Below, in pieces: positions 1-13,198 of a stretch of DNA of 64,000 nucleotides; the first letter of the stretch is position 1; each line of letters begins with the position of its first letter. The DNA comes from Sphingomonas mollis (GTDB lineage: Bacteria; Pseudomonadota; Alphaproteobacteria; Sphingomonadales; Sphingomonadaceae). The stretch spans positions 62,001 through 126,000 of the forward strand of contig NZ_JAELXS010000004.1 in the NCBI RefSeq assembly GCF_016427505.1. Reading direction: 5' to 3'. The position numbers and the translations under genes are program-made. The notes under the pieces are model-generated. The model saw only the letters and a program-made list of their open reading frames with translations. It searched no databases and had not been told where the DNA came from.

Positions 1-31
1 CCCGGATGAACGGGCGATGCGTTCATCCGGG
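1..31 (-). terminator. Hairpin after the GH2-GH43 operon
   Basis: Bases 1-11 (CCCGGATGAAC) and 21-31 (GTTCATCCGGG) form a perfect 11-bp stem around a 9-base loop. It starts 16 bases past the stop codon of the minus-strand GH43 gene, so it is probably that operon's terminator. Any U-run would lie beyond the left edge and cannot be seen. Confidence 0.6.
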
Positions 32-46
32 GATAGTCCTCTCAGG

Positions 47-4697
<4,651 letters not shown>

Positions 4698-4765
4698 GCG
4701 ATGGTAGCGGTGCGCAATACGCAAGCGAGGATCACGCACCGAACCGCCCGGATTCGAGGTTTACG

Positions 4766-7351
4766 CTATTGTCCCAGCCATCGCGCCGTCCCCGCCTGCA
4801 GCCGATCACCGGCCTCGCGGTTGATCTTCATCTGCGCGATGACGCGATCTGCCGGCCCCCGCGACCCGGCGGGCAGATACTTCTTTGCATAGCTCGCTAC
4901 CTTGGCGGGCATGGCCGGATCCTTCGATCCGCTGGCGAGGCCGACGATGAATCCCGTCCGTGAACTCTGCTCGATGAAGCCATCGACCGTCGCCTGATTG
5001 GCAACCGCCCAATCATAGGCCAGATCGGCATGCGCGCCCGCAATCGCCCTCAACAGGCTGGCCTTTTGCGGATCGGTCAGGACGTCCGTCTTCAACAAGG
5101 CCAGCGCACGCTGCGCATTGGACTCATCCGCGGACGCGCCCAGCAAGCGGACATAGCCGTTCTTCGTGACCGGCGACCGTTCCGCCTTCGTCATCGCCAG
5201 CAGGATGTCCCATTCGGCCGGGGTCGCATTCACCGCATAGGTCGACAGGATCGGCTGCCGGATCGCGCCAGGAAGGGCAGCGGGGTCGTTGCGCATCCGC
5301 GACACGTAATCACGCGCACGCGCCATGACGTTTGCGTCTCCCTCCGACCCCAATTGTTCGATCAGCCGCTCGCGCAGGTTGCCGACCAGCGGCGACTCGC
5401 CATTCTTGGCCTCGAAACCGATCCGGCCGAGCACCGGCGTCAGCAGCGTCCGGGTCCGCTCCCGCAATCGCTGCTCCAGGGGCGTGCCGGCGAGCAGTTC
5501 AGCCAGCCGTTCGAGCTTCGCCGCGACCATCGACCATTCCAGCGGGTCCGCCCCCGCCCCGACCTGCGCCTGCACCGCAAAGTAGCGATCGAGGGGCTGA
5601 TACCCGCCTAGGGCCAAGGCGAAATCGTCGCCCAGCGTGCCGAGCCGGTCCTCCAGCGACAATCGTCCATAATCGCGAACAACCGCGGCATGTCCGGCAT
5701 CGTCATACATAGCGCGCGTGTACGATCCCTTGCCTGCGTTCAGTACGACGGTGCCGCAACCCTTCACGGTCAGCGAGGTCGGTTTCGCGCCCGTCACCAC
5801 CGCGTTCGCGCTGCCACCGCCGATGGTGGACACCACCAGTGGCACCCGCCATGTCTGCGGCTGCTTCGATGGCATATCCAGCCCGAACCGCCCCTGACCC
5901 AGGCTGACCTTCGTATCGCCGCCGACGCACTGTGTGCCGGTCATCGTCACCAGCGGCACGCCGCCCTGCAACGTGAAATCGCGGGCGATGCCGCCGATAT
6001 CGCGACCCGATGCCGCCGACAATTCGGTCCACAACTGGTTGGTGACGGTATTGCCGTATTTGTACTTGGCCATGTAGCGGCGGATGCCGTCACGGAAGAC
6101 GTCGGCGCCGAGCGTCGACTCCATCATCCCGATGACCGCCTGCCCCTTCATATAGGTGATGCCGTCGAACGCCTCGCCGATCTGGTCGACGGTTTCCACC
6201 TTGCGCACGATCGGATGCGTCGCCGACGTCGCATCGATCGCCATCGCCGATTCCCGTTCGAACGCGACCGCCGACGCGCCGGCTTTCCAGCCAGGGTTCA
6301 GGTCGGCCGTCGCCTTTCCTTCCATCCACGACGCGAAGCCCTCGTTCAGCCACAGGTCATCCCACCATGCCATGGTGACGAGATCGCCGAACCACTGATG
6401 GGCCATCTCATGCGCGACAGTGACGTGAACCGATTGCCGCCCGCTCGCGGCGGTTCGCGAGGGATCGAACAACAGGGTAGGTTCGAAATAGAAGATCGCC
6501 CCCCAATTTTCCATCGCGCTGAAGAACTGGCTGGACCCCGGCCCCGCGATCATGTCCATCTTGGGCAACGGATAGGGCTGACCGAAATAGTCGTTGTAAT
6601 AGGACAGCAGCCGCTTGGCGGCGCCCAGCGCATAATCGCCCTGGTCGATCACGCCACGGCGCGCGATCACGCCGATCTCCGTACCGTTCGCGGTCACCGT
6701 CCGGCGCTCGATATCGCCCATACCCAGGAACAACAGATAGCTGGACATCACCGGCGTCTCGCCGAACCGGTATAGCTGGCTGCCGTCCGCCCGCTTCGTC
6801 ACGGATGTCGCCGGCATGTTCGAATAGGCCGTCTCGCCTGCGGGTGCCGTGCTCGACAATCGGAACTTCGCCTTGAACGACGGTTCGTCCCACATCGGCG
6901 CGAACCGCCGCGCATCCGGTGCCTCGAACTGCGTCGCGAGCATCCGTGCCTTCGACCCATCGACATTTGTATAATCGATCGCGAACAGGCCGGCTGCAGA
7001 TTGGTTGATCTTGCCGGTCCACTTGAAAGCCAGCCGGTGCTGGCCGACCGTGGCGGCCGCCGGCAATGTCACCGTCAACGTCTGCGCCGCTGCATCCGTC
7101 GATATCCGCGCCGGTTTTCCATCGAATGTGGCGGCCGTCACATTCAGGTCGGCGGCATTCAGTGTCATCGTCCGCGTCGCCTGACGCACATCGACCGTCA
7201 CGGTTTCGGTCCCGGCGAAAATCAGCGACGTCGCATCGGGTTGAATGTCGATTTCATACAGCACCGGAACGACAGTGCGCGGCAACTGTCCGGCGGCCAG
7301 CGCAGGCCCGGAAACCGTAACGGCAAGGAACAATGGCGCAGCGAATTTCAT
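4766..7351 (-). CDS. Secreted M1 family zinc aminopeptidase
   Basis: The protein of 861 residues removes N-terminal amino acids from peptides. It has a signal peptide (MKFAAPLFLAVTVSGPALA), an N-terminal beta-sandwich, the exopeptidase motif in its variant SAMEN, and the gluzincin motif HEMAH (about residues 313-317) followed by NEGFASW with the third zinc ligand. The C-terminal helical ERAP1-like domain covers roughly the last 300 residues, so length and layout match the aminopeptidase N family. The start at 7351 was chosen for the signal peptide; the frame stays open another 48 codons upstream. It lies divergently from the nitronate monooxygenase gene with a 92-base gap. Nothing ties it functionally to the downstream glycosidases beyond location. 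Confidence 0.93.
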   Translation of the reverse strand: MKFAAPLFLAVTVSGPALAAGQLPRTVVPVLYEIDIQPDATSLIFAGTETVTVDVRQATRTMTLNAADLNVTAATFDGKPARISTDAAAQTLTVTLPAAATVGQHRLAFKWTGKINQSAAGLFAIDYTNVDGSKARMLATQFEAPDARRFAPMWDEPSFKAKFRLSSTAPAGETAYSNMPATSVTKRADGSQLYRFGETPVMSSYLLFLGMGDIERRTVTANGTEIGVIARRGVIDQGDYALGAAKRLLSYYNDYFGQPYPLPKMDMIAGPGSSQFFSAMENWGAIFYFEPTLLFDPSRTAASGRQSVHVTVAHEMAHQWFGDLVTMAWWDDLWLNEGFASWMEGKATADLNPGWKAGASAVAFERESAMAIDATSATHPIVRKVETVDQIGEAFDGITYMKGQAVIGMMESTLGADVFRDGIRRYMAKYKYGNTVTNQLWTELSAASGRDIGGIARDFTLQGGVPLVTMTGTQCVGGDTKVSLGQGRFGLDMPSKQPQTWRVPLVVSTIGGGSANAVVTGAKPTSLTVKGCGTVVLNAGKGSYTRAMYDDAGHAAVVRDYGRLSLEDRLGTLGDDFALALGGYQPLDRYFAVQAQVGAGADPLEWSMVAAKLERLAELLAGTPLEQRLRERTRTLLTPVLGRIGFEAKNGESPLVGNLRERLIEQLGSEGDANVMARARDYVSRMRNDPAALPGAIRQPILSTYAVNATPAEWDILLAMTKAERSPVTKNGYVRLLGASADESNAQRALALLKTDVLTDPQKASLLRAIAGAHADLAYDWAVANQATVDGFIEQSSRTGFIVGLASGSKDPAMPAKVASYAKKYLPAGSRGPADRVIAQMKINREAGDRLQAGTARWLGQ

Positions 7352-7443
7352 GAACGACCTCGTGATGTTATGCCTTGCCATAGGGCATTGCCGGTCACGG
7401 GCAACGCTGGACAGGCTCGTTTGCCACGCCCAAGATCGCCGCC

Positions 7444-8403
7444 ATGACGCTTCCTTCGCTGTTCGATCGCCTCCGTTTGCCCGTGATCGGGTCACCGCTT
7501 TTCATCATCTCCGGGCCGGAACTGGTGATCGCCCAATGCAAGGCGGGCATCGTCGGATCCTTTCCCGCGCTGAACGCCCGACCCGCCGCGATGCTGGACG
7601 AATGGCTGCATCGCATCACCGAGGAACTGGCTGCCCACAACCGCGCAAATCCCGATCGCCCGGCCGCTCCCTTCGCGGTCAACCAGATCGTGCATCGGTC
7701 GAACGACCGGCTGGAGGCCGATCTGGCGGTATGCGCGAAATGGCAGGTGCCGATCGTCATCACCTCGCTCGGCGCGCGGGAGGATCTGAACACGGCGGTC
7801 CATGGCTGGGGCGGCATCACCCTGCACGACATCATCGACGATCGATTTGCCCGCAAGGCGGTGGAGAAGGGCGCGGACGGGTTGATCGCGGTGGCGGCGG
7901 GCGCCGGGGGCCATGCCGGCCGCCAGTCGCCCTTCGCGCTCGTTACCGAAATCCGGCAGTGGTTCGATGGTCCCTTGGCGCTGTCCGGCTCGATCGCCAC
8001 CGGTGCCGCCGTCTTGGCGGCACGCGCACTGGGCGCGGATTTCGCCTATATCGGCTCGCCTTTCATCGCGACCGACGAAGCCAATGCCGATCCCGCCTAC
8101 AAACAGGCGGTGGTAGAGGGTCGGGCAGCGGATATCGTCAATTCCGATTTCTTCACCGGTGTCCACGGCAATTACCTGCGTGGCTCGATCGTCGCGGCGG
8201 GGCTGGACCCCGATAATCTGCCGCAGGGTGATCTGAAGACGATGGACTTCGGTGGCGGCAACGGCAGCAAGGCCAAGGCATGGCGCGATATCTGGGGCGC
8301 CGGCCAGGGCATCGGTGCGGTCGAAGCGATCGAACCCGTCGCCACCCGTATCGACCGGCTGGAACGCGAGTATCTCGCCGCTCGCGCCCGCCTGCTGGGC
8401 TAG
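7444..8403 (+). CDS. Nitronate monooxygenase (2-nitropropane dioxygenase family)
   Basis: This 319-residue flavoenzyme of the NMO family oxidises nitronates to carbonyl compounds and nitrite using FMN and oxygen, and is thought to detoxify nitronates such as propionate 3-nitronate. The TIM-barrel signatures are present: the N-terminal PVIGSPLFIISGPELV stretch, the FMN-phosphate-binding GAGGHAG, then LSGSIATGAAVLAA and GADFAYIGSPFIAT. Length is normal. Its stop codon overlaps the end of the convergent RcdA-like gene by four bases. It appears to stand alone, facing away from the M1 peptidase gene. Confidence 0.9.
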   Translation: MTLPSLFDRLRLPVIGSPLFIISGPELVIAQCKAGIVGSFPALNARPAAMLDEWLHRITEELAAHNRANPDRPAAPFAVNQIVHRSNDRLEADLAVCAKWQVPIVITSLGAREDLNTAVHGWGGITLHDIIDDRFARKAVEKGADGLIAVAAGAGGHAGRQSPFALVTEIRQWFDGPLALSGSIATGAAVLAARALGADFAYIGSPFIATDEANADPAYKQAVVEGRAADIVNSDFFTGVHGNYLRGSIVAAGLDPDNLPQGDLKTMDFGGGNGSKAKAWRDIWGAGQGIGAVEAIEPVATRIDRLEREYLAARARLLG

Positions 8404-8870
8404 AAGCCGGCGGCAAGTTGCAACTGCAATACCCGCGCCGGACTGGCCGGTCGCTCGACATCGGCATAGCCGGCCTCCAGCATGGCGGCGCGGCGGTATA
8501 GGGTTTCACTGGCGTCGATCAGCCACCGTGCGCGATCCGGCATCCGGTCGGCCACATCCGGATCGACGACCGACGATGGACCCAGCCGCCGCGCGGGCAT
8601 CAGTGCGTCCGCCGGAGCGATCTCGCCCGCGTCGATCGCCTTGCGCATCAGCAGCCAGGCCAGCACATGCATCAGCCGCGTCGTGACCTTCAACGACTCG
8701 CAGGACAGCAGCACCCGATCGATCGGGGCCAGCGCGTCACTATCCTCGCGACTTTGCCCCTCGATATAATGGCGTGCCTCATCCGCCAGAACCATGGCAT
8801 CAATGTACAGGCCGTCCAGCAAACGGCGATGCAGGTGAGCGGGCGGGTGCGGCGTCATCAATCGCTGCAT
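8400..8870 (-). CDS. DUF1465 / RcdA-like protein
   Basis: A helical protein of about 156 residues in the DUF1465 family, which includes RcdA, an adaptor that helps deliver substrates such as CtrA to the ClpXP protease during the Caulobacter cell cycle. The family signature YIDAMVLADEARHYIE is near the N-terminus, and a second conserved helix pair (LMHVLAWLLMRKAIDAGEI) follows. A cell-cycle proteolysis role here is inferred from the family only. The start is uncertain: ATG at 8870 has AGGCG six bases upstream, while ATG at 8858 is also possible and the frame extends to 8921. It ends convergently against the nitronate monooxygenase gene. Confidence 0.75.
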   Translation of the reverse strand: MQRLMTPHPPAHLHRRLLDGLYIDAMVLADEARHYIEGQSREDSDALAPIDRVLLSCESLKVTTRLMHVLAWLLMRKAIDAGEIAPADALMPARRLGPSSVVDPDVADRMPDRARWLIDASETLYRRAAMLEAGYADVERPASPARVLQLQLAAGF

Positions 8871-8944
8871 CGCACGCCTGCGCGGCGCTTCCCATGCGCG
8901 ATATCGGCATCGGTGTCCCATTTGCGGACCACTGATGCAGGATG

Positions 8945-9142
8945 TCAGGCGATGATGTCGGGCAGCAGATGATCTTCGAGCATGGCGATCTCATCGCGCA
9001 GCCGCAGCTTGCGCTTTTTGAGGCGGGCCAATTGCATCTGATCGGGTACGCCATTTTCGCCCAGTGCGGCGATGGCGGCATCCAGGTCGCGATGCTCCTG
9101 TCGCAGGCTGTCCAGCCTCGTCCTGATCTGTGTTTCGTCCAC
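8945..9142 (-). CDS. YdcH family (DUF465) small protein
   Basis: A 65-residue, highly charged peptide predicted as a helical hairpin, with the family's LARLKKRKLRLRDEI core followed by MLEDHLLPD. YdcH/DUF465 proteins are common in alphaproteobacteria and have no settled function. The gene starts at an ATG at 9142 and encodes no signal peptide or membrane segment. A second, more divergent YdcH gene lies divergently 172 bases away, so the pair may share a promoter region. Confidence 0.85.
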   Translation of the reverse strand: MDETQIRTRLDSLRQEHRDLDAAIAALGENGVPDQMQLARLKKRKLRLRDEIAMLEDHLLPDIIA

Positions 9143-9314
9143 GCAGCCCCCCGATCGCCCGCCGCTTTAACCAACCATCGCTGCATGTGCGAGCGGCAAA
9201 CGGGTCGGCCGGCAAAACCGCACGGTCAGTCGATTTCGCGCCGATTTCATGACGACAATCCGCGAGTCGCGTGTTCTACTCATTCCCCCGCAAGGCACGA
9301 AGGAGACTTTGCCC

Positions 9315-9473
9315 ATGCAGTCGACAGCACACCAGATCGCTCTGGAAACGAAGCATGCCACGATCGATCGGCGCATTGCCGACGAAACCGGCAGGCCGCA
9401 TCCCGATACGGCGATATTGGCCGATCTGAAGAAACAGAAGCTGCGACTGAAGGAAGAAATCGTCAGCCTGTGA
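9315..9473 (+). CDS. Second YdcH-like (DUF465) small protein
   Basis: A 52-residue peptide sharing the ILADLKKQKLRLKEEI core with the YdcH gene at 8945-9142. The start at 9315 was chosen because AAGGAGAC lies nine bases upstream and gives a normal-length family member; an in-frame ATG at 9249 would add a non-conserved extension. Function is unknown. A strong intrinsic terminator follows at once, so this is a single-gene transcript, likely abundant given the good ribosome-binding site. Confidence 0.85.
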   Translation: MQSTAHQIALETKHATIDRRIADETGRPHPDTAILADLKKQKLRLKEEIVSL

Positions 9474-9481
9474 TCGATACG

Positions 9482-9510
9482 GGCCGTCGCCATCCAGCGA
9501 CGGCCTTTCT
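9482..9510 (+). terminator. Intrinsic terminator of the small YdcH-like gene
   Basis: GGCCGTCGC (9482-9490) pairs perfectly with GCGACGGCC (9497-9505) around a six-base loop and is followed by TTTCTATT. It begins nine bases after the stop codon. It also faces the convergent PilZ gene that ends at 9530. Confidence 0.88.
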
Positions 9511-9529
9511 ATTCGATCACATCGTCATA

Positions 9530-9868
9530 TCAGCCATCGACGGCAGCCTGCACCACCGACGGATCGATCGAACTATCGAGCGCGATGCCGATGCGTCCCT
9601 CGGCCGACCATGCAACCTTTCCCTGAACCTCACCGACACCCGGCAGATCGAGCACCGCCACCGTACCGACCGACACCGGATAACCTGGCTCAGCCATCAA
9701 CCCGCGTTCCGACAGGTTGCGGATGCGAACCTGCTGGGGACCCTCGGCATCATCTTCCAACCGCAACAGGGCCATCAGTAATGCCGGGTTACGCTCATGC
9801 GCCCGCTGATCCGAAGGCGATGAATTAGGGGCACCTTTGGCGTCGTCTGAGAAGCCTTCCATGCCCAT
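9530..9868 (-). CDS. PilZ domain protein
   Basis: A 112-residue protein made almost only of a PilZ beta-barrel, a family in which many members bind cyclic di-GMP. The N-terminal QRAHERNPALL stretch stands where the RxxxR ligand motif is expected but has only a partial match. RNLSERGLMAE matches the (D/N)xSxxG motif. Both are therefore recognisable but not canonical, so ligand binding is uncertain. There is no output domain or signal peptide. It lies 72 bases downstream of dksA on the same strand. A second stand-alone PilZ protein is encoded at 16262-16600. Confidence 0.82.
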   Translation of the reverse strand: MGMEGFSDDAKGAPNSSPSDQRAHERNPALLMALLRLEDDAEGPQQVRIRNLSERGLMAEPGYPVSVGTVAVLDLPGVGEVQGKVAWSAEGRIGIALDSSIDPSVVQAAVDG

Positions 9869-9940
9869 TCCGTTCCATCTATGCGTGCGTTGCGTAAGCC
9901 TTGGCTATCCGCAGTAGCACGCACCTATGTCAAGCATTCG

Positions 9941-10399
9941 TCATTCGTCGCGTGAGATCTTTTCGTGCCGCTCGTGCCGTTCCTGGGCTTCGACCGTCAT
10001 CGTCGCGATCGGCCGCGCCTCCAGTCGGGCGAGGCTGATCGGTTCGCCGGTAACCTCGCAATACCCGTACTCACCCTCGTCGATCCGGCGGATCGCGGAG
10101 TCGATCTTGCTGATGAGTTTACGCTGGCGATCACGGGTCCTGAGTTCGATGGACCAGTCGGTCTCGCTCGATGCCCGGTCGGTCAAATCCGATTCCCGCA
10201 GCGAATCGACCTGTAGTTGGGATAGCGTGCCCAGCGATTCCAGTAGAATCGCCTCTTTCCACGCCGTCAGTTTTTTACGAAAATATACCTGTTGTCGTCG
10301 TCCCATAAAGGGTTCGTCGGCCGAAGGCCGATACCCGTCATCATTGGCCGCCGATTGGCCAGTGGAAAGGACATCTACGCGATCAAGAACCGTCGCCAT
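9941..10399 (-). CDS. dksA: DksA/TraR family RNA polymerase-binding regulator, single-cysteine type
   Basis: The 152-residue protein has the DksA layout: a long coiled coil (about residues 35-105, with the SSETDWSIELRTRDR segment) and a C-terminal zinc-finger-like globule. DksA enters the RNA polymerase secondary channel and, with ppGpp, adjusts rRNA and amino-acid promoters. In classical DksA the globule carries four zinc-binding cysteines. Here only Cys114 (GYCEVTGEP) remains and the later positions read SLARLEARPIA, so zinc binding in the usual way is not possible. Single-cysteine DksA proteins are known from alphaproteobacteria. The start ATG at 10399 has GGGAGAG upstream. A 221-base gap to the next gene shows no other feature I can support. 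Confidence 0.9.
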   Translation of the reverse strand: MATVLDRVDVLSTGQSAANDDGYRPSADEPFMGRRQQVYFRKKLTAWKEAILLESLGTLSQLQVDSLRESDLTDRASSETDWSIELRTRDRQRKLISKIDSAIRRIDEGEYGYCEVTGEPISLARLEARPIATMTVEAQERHERHEKISRDE

Positions 10400-10620
10400 A
10401 CCGCTCTCCCTTCGGCCCGTCAGACTGGTTTGCCCATCCGCGTCCTCGGGGCCTCCCCCAGATATTGAGCGCCTATAGTGCGACAGGGAAGCTGCGACAA
10501 GCGACCCGTAGAATTCTTGTCCCAGATCGATCCATATTGTTGCGCGAATGCAACTCGATGTGGTTGCACCGGATGCCGATCATCAATGACGGGCACCCGA
10601 TCAACATAACCGATCGCCGA

Positions 10621-11061
10621 TCAGGCCGCGATCAGTGCCTTTTCGATGTCGGATATGGGGTGGCCGGTCAGATCCTTGTCCAGTTCACCGATGATTCGAT
10701 CACTCACTTCCTTATGATAATGCTTGCGGAGTTCGCCCAACGTCCGTGGCGGGGCGACGACGATCAGGCTCTCGTAATCATGCGCCAGGGCACGGCGCTT
10801 CAACAGATCGGCAGCATTGGCGGCGAAGCGATCTTCCTCGATCTGATGCGCATCGGCCTTGCCGACCGAACTTTGCGCATGACCCTGTGGCGACGAAGCG
10901 CGACCGGCGGCATCGGTCGTCTGATCGCGGTCGGCCGGATTGTCCTGCTCCTCGGCATGCTCGACCTTCAACTGGGGCTGATCGACATCGCCTTCGTTTC
11001 GGAGAAACAGCAGCTTGCGGCCGTCCGCGACCAGGACGACGGCGTTGTGAGCGATCCGCAC
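10621..11061 (-). CDS. Host attachment family protein (baeRF-like)
   Basis: This 146-residue protein matches proteins annotated as host attachment proteins (baeRF, an archaeal-release-factor-like fold). It opens with the beta strand NAVVLVADGRKLLFLRN and has the later strand-helix YESLIVVAPPRTLGELRK. An acidic, low-complexity linker rich in Asp, Gln and Ala covers about residues 35-75. The family name comes from an attachment phenotype in plant-associated rhizobia; the molecular function is unknown. The start is GTG at 11061, supported by the strong AAGGAGAAG upstream. It lies back to back with serS (95-base gap). Confidence 0.75.
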   Translation of the reverse strand: MRIAHNAVVLVADGRKLLFLRNEGDVDQPQLKVEHAEEQDNPADRDQTTDAAGRASSPQGHAQSSVGKADAHQIEEDRFAANAADLLKRRALAHDYESLIVVAPPRTLGELRKHYHKEVSDRIIGELDKDLTGHPISDIEKALIAA

Positions 11062-11156
11062 GAAACTTCTCCTTCAGGGTTATGCTACTTGCCGCACACA
11101 ACGCCCCTTCATCACTTCGGGTTGCGCGGCTTCGCCCCTGACGCCATAGCCCGGCC

Positions 11157-12434
11157 ATGCACGATATCCGCCTGATCCGCGACGACCCTGCCTCGTTCGA
11201 TGCCGCTTTGGCCCGGCGTGGATTGCCGGCACAGGGGGAGGCGCTGGTCGCACTCGACGAGCGACGCCGCCAGACGATCGCCGCTTCACAGGAAGCGCAG
11301 ACGCGTCGCAACGACCTGTCAAAGCAGATCGGCCAGGCGAAAGCCCAGAAGGATGAGGCACGCGCGCAAGCGTTGATGGTCGAGGTCGCGGAACTCAAGG
11401 TGCGTCTGCCCGAACTGGAGCAGGAGGAACGCTCGATCGGTGCGGAGCTTGATGCCGCGCTCGCTGCCATCCCCAATCGCCCGGCCACGAACGTCCCGGA
11501 GGGAAGCGACGAAGACGGCAACCAGTTGATCGCCGAGCATGGCGCGAAACCGGTTTTCGCCTTTGCCGGGGTTCGCGAGCATGACGCGATCGGTCCGGCC
11601 TTGGGCATGGATTTCGAGACGGGTATCGCCATCGCCGGCGCGCGCTTTACGCTGTTGCGCGGTCCCGTCGCACGGCTGAACCGCGCGCTCGGCCAGTTTA
11701 TGCTCGACCGCCTCGTGAACGAGCATGGCTATGAAGAGGTCGCACCGCCGGTACTGGTCCGCGAAGAAGCGCTGTTCGGCACGGGTCAGTTGCCCAAATT
11801 CGCCGAAGACCTTTTCCGTACCACCGACGATCGCTGGTTGATCCCCACTGCAGAGGTGTCGCTGACCAACATCGTCCGCGAGAAGGTGCTGTCGGAAGGT
11901 GAGTTGCCCCTCCGCTTCGCCGCGCTGACCCCCTGCTTCCGCTCCGAGGCAGGCGCTGCCGGACGCGACACGCGTGGCCTGATCCGTCAGCATCAGTTCG
12001 ACAAGGTCGAGATGGTGTCGATCGTCGCGCCGGAGGCGTCGGACGACGAGCATGAGCGGATGACCCGCGCCGCCGAGAGCGCACTGGAGGCGTTGGGTTT
12101 GCCCTATCGCCGGATGCTGCTCTGCACCGGCGACATGGGGTTCTCGGCCGCCCGGACCTATGATCTGGAGGTCTGGCTGCCCGGTCAGAACCGCTATCGC
12201 GAAATTTCCAGCTGCTCGACCTGCACCGATTTCCAGGCACGGCGGATGAATGCGCGGTATCGGCCGGAGGGTGGCAAGCCGCAGTTCGTCCACACGTTGA
12301 ACGGCTCCGGGCTTGCCGTGGGTCGTACGCTGGTGGCGGTGATCGAGAACTATCAGCAGGAGGACGGATCGGTCGCGGTGCCGGCGGTGCTTCAGCCCTA
12401 TCTGGGCGGACTGACCGTACTGAGCCCACGCTGA
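11157..12434 (+). CDS. serS: Seryl-tRNA synthetase
   Basis: A class II synthetase of 425 residues that charges tRNA-Ser (and tRNA-Sec where present). The N-terminal part is the long antiparallel coiled coil that grips the tRNA variable arm (about residues 30-105, rich in Glu, Lys and Gln). The core carries motif 2 ([20 protein letters not shown]) and motif 3 ([17 protein letters not shown]). Length is normal. It is the first gene of a tight serS-surE-LysM/LytM operon: its stop overlaps the surE start by one base. Confidence 0.97.
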   Translation: MHDIRLIRDDPASFDAALARRGLPAQGEALVALDERRRQTIAASQEAQTRRNDLSKQIGQAKAQKDEARAQALMVEVAELKVRLPELEQEERSIGAELDAALAAIPNRPATNVPEGSDEDGNQLIAEHGAKPVFAFAGVREHDAIGPALGMDFETGIAIAGARFTLLRGPVARLNRALGQFMLDRLVNEHGYEEVAPPVLVREEALFGTGQLPKFAEDLFRTTDDRWLIPTAEVSLTNIVREKVLSEGELPLRFAALTPCFRSEAGAAGRDTRGLIRQHQFDKVEMVSIVAPEASDDEHERMTRAAESALEALGLPYRRMLLCTGDMGFSAARTYDLEVWLPGQNRYREISSCSTCTDFQARRMNARYRPEGGKPQFVHTLNGSGLAVGRTLVAVIENYQQEDGSVAVPAVLQPYLGGLTVLSPR

Positions 12435-13198
12435 TGCGTATCCTCGTCACCAACGACGACGGCTATCACGCGCCGGGGCTGAAGGTCGCAGAGACGATCG
12501 CGGCGGCGTTCTCCGACGATGTCTGGGTCGTGGCGCCGGCGGAGGAACAGTCGGGCGCCGGCCATTCGCTGACGCTGACGCGGCCGCTGCGTATCCGCCG
12601 GTTCGGCGAGAAGCGGTTCGCGGTGTCGGGCACGCCGACCGATGCGGTGATGATGGCGGTCGCCAAGATCATGAAAGACAACCCGCCCGACCTGATCCTG
12701 TCAGGCGTCAACCGCGGCGCCAATCTGGCCGAGGACGTGACCTATTCGGGCACCGTATCGGCGGCGATGGAGGGAGCGCTCGCCGGCATCCGGTCGATCG
12801 CGCTGAGTCAGGTCTATAGCCGCGAAGGCATGGGCGATGCAGTGCCGTTCTCCGTCGCGGAGGCATGGGGCGAGCGAGTGTTGCGGCCCTTGATCGAGGC
12901 ACCGCTGGCGCCCCGATCTCTGGTTAACGTCAACTTCCCCGCCGTGCCGGCCGATGCGGTGAAGGGCATTCGCGTCGTGCCGCAGGGCCTGCGCGACTAT
13001 GGCCGGTTGCAGATCGTGACCAACACCGATCCCCGCGGATACGAATATCACTGGTTCGCACTGGGCCAGATGAAGGACGCGACGACCGGCGACACCGATC
13101 TGGAGGCGGTGGCCGCGGGATATGTCTCGGTCACGCCGCTGCATCTGGATATGACGCACGGGCCTTCGCTGGCGATGCTCGACGCCGCCTATGGCTAG
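12434..13198 (+). CDS. surE: 5'/3'-nucleotidase SurE
   Basis: A 254-residue metal-dependent phosphatase that removes phosphate from nucleoside 5'- and 3'-monophosphates; family members also act on short polyphosphate. The N-terminal RILVTNDDGYHAPGL contains the paired aspartates of the metal site, and SGVNRGANLAEDVTYSGT supplies the conserved Asn and Ser/Thr ligands. The gene sits between serS and a LysM/LytM lipoprotein, a conserved order in proteobacteria, where surE often neighbours nlpD-like genes. It overlaps the next gene by eight bases. Confidence 0.96.
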   Translation: MRILVTNDDGYHAPGLKVAETIAAAFSDDVWVVAPAEEQSGAGHSLTLTRPLRIRRFGEKRFAVSGTPTDAVMMAVAKIMKDNPPDLILSGVNRGANLAEDVTYSGTVSAAMEGALAGIRSIALSQVYSREGMGDAVPFSVAEAWGERVLRPLIEAPLAPRSLVNVNFPAVPADAVKGIRVVPQGLRDYGRLQIVTNTDPRGYEYHWFALGQMKDATTGDTDLEAVAAGYVSVTPLHLDMTHGPSLAMLDAAYG

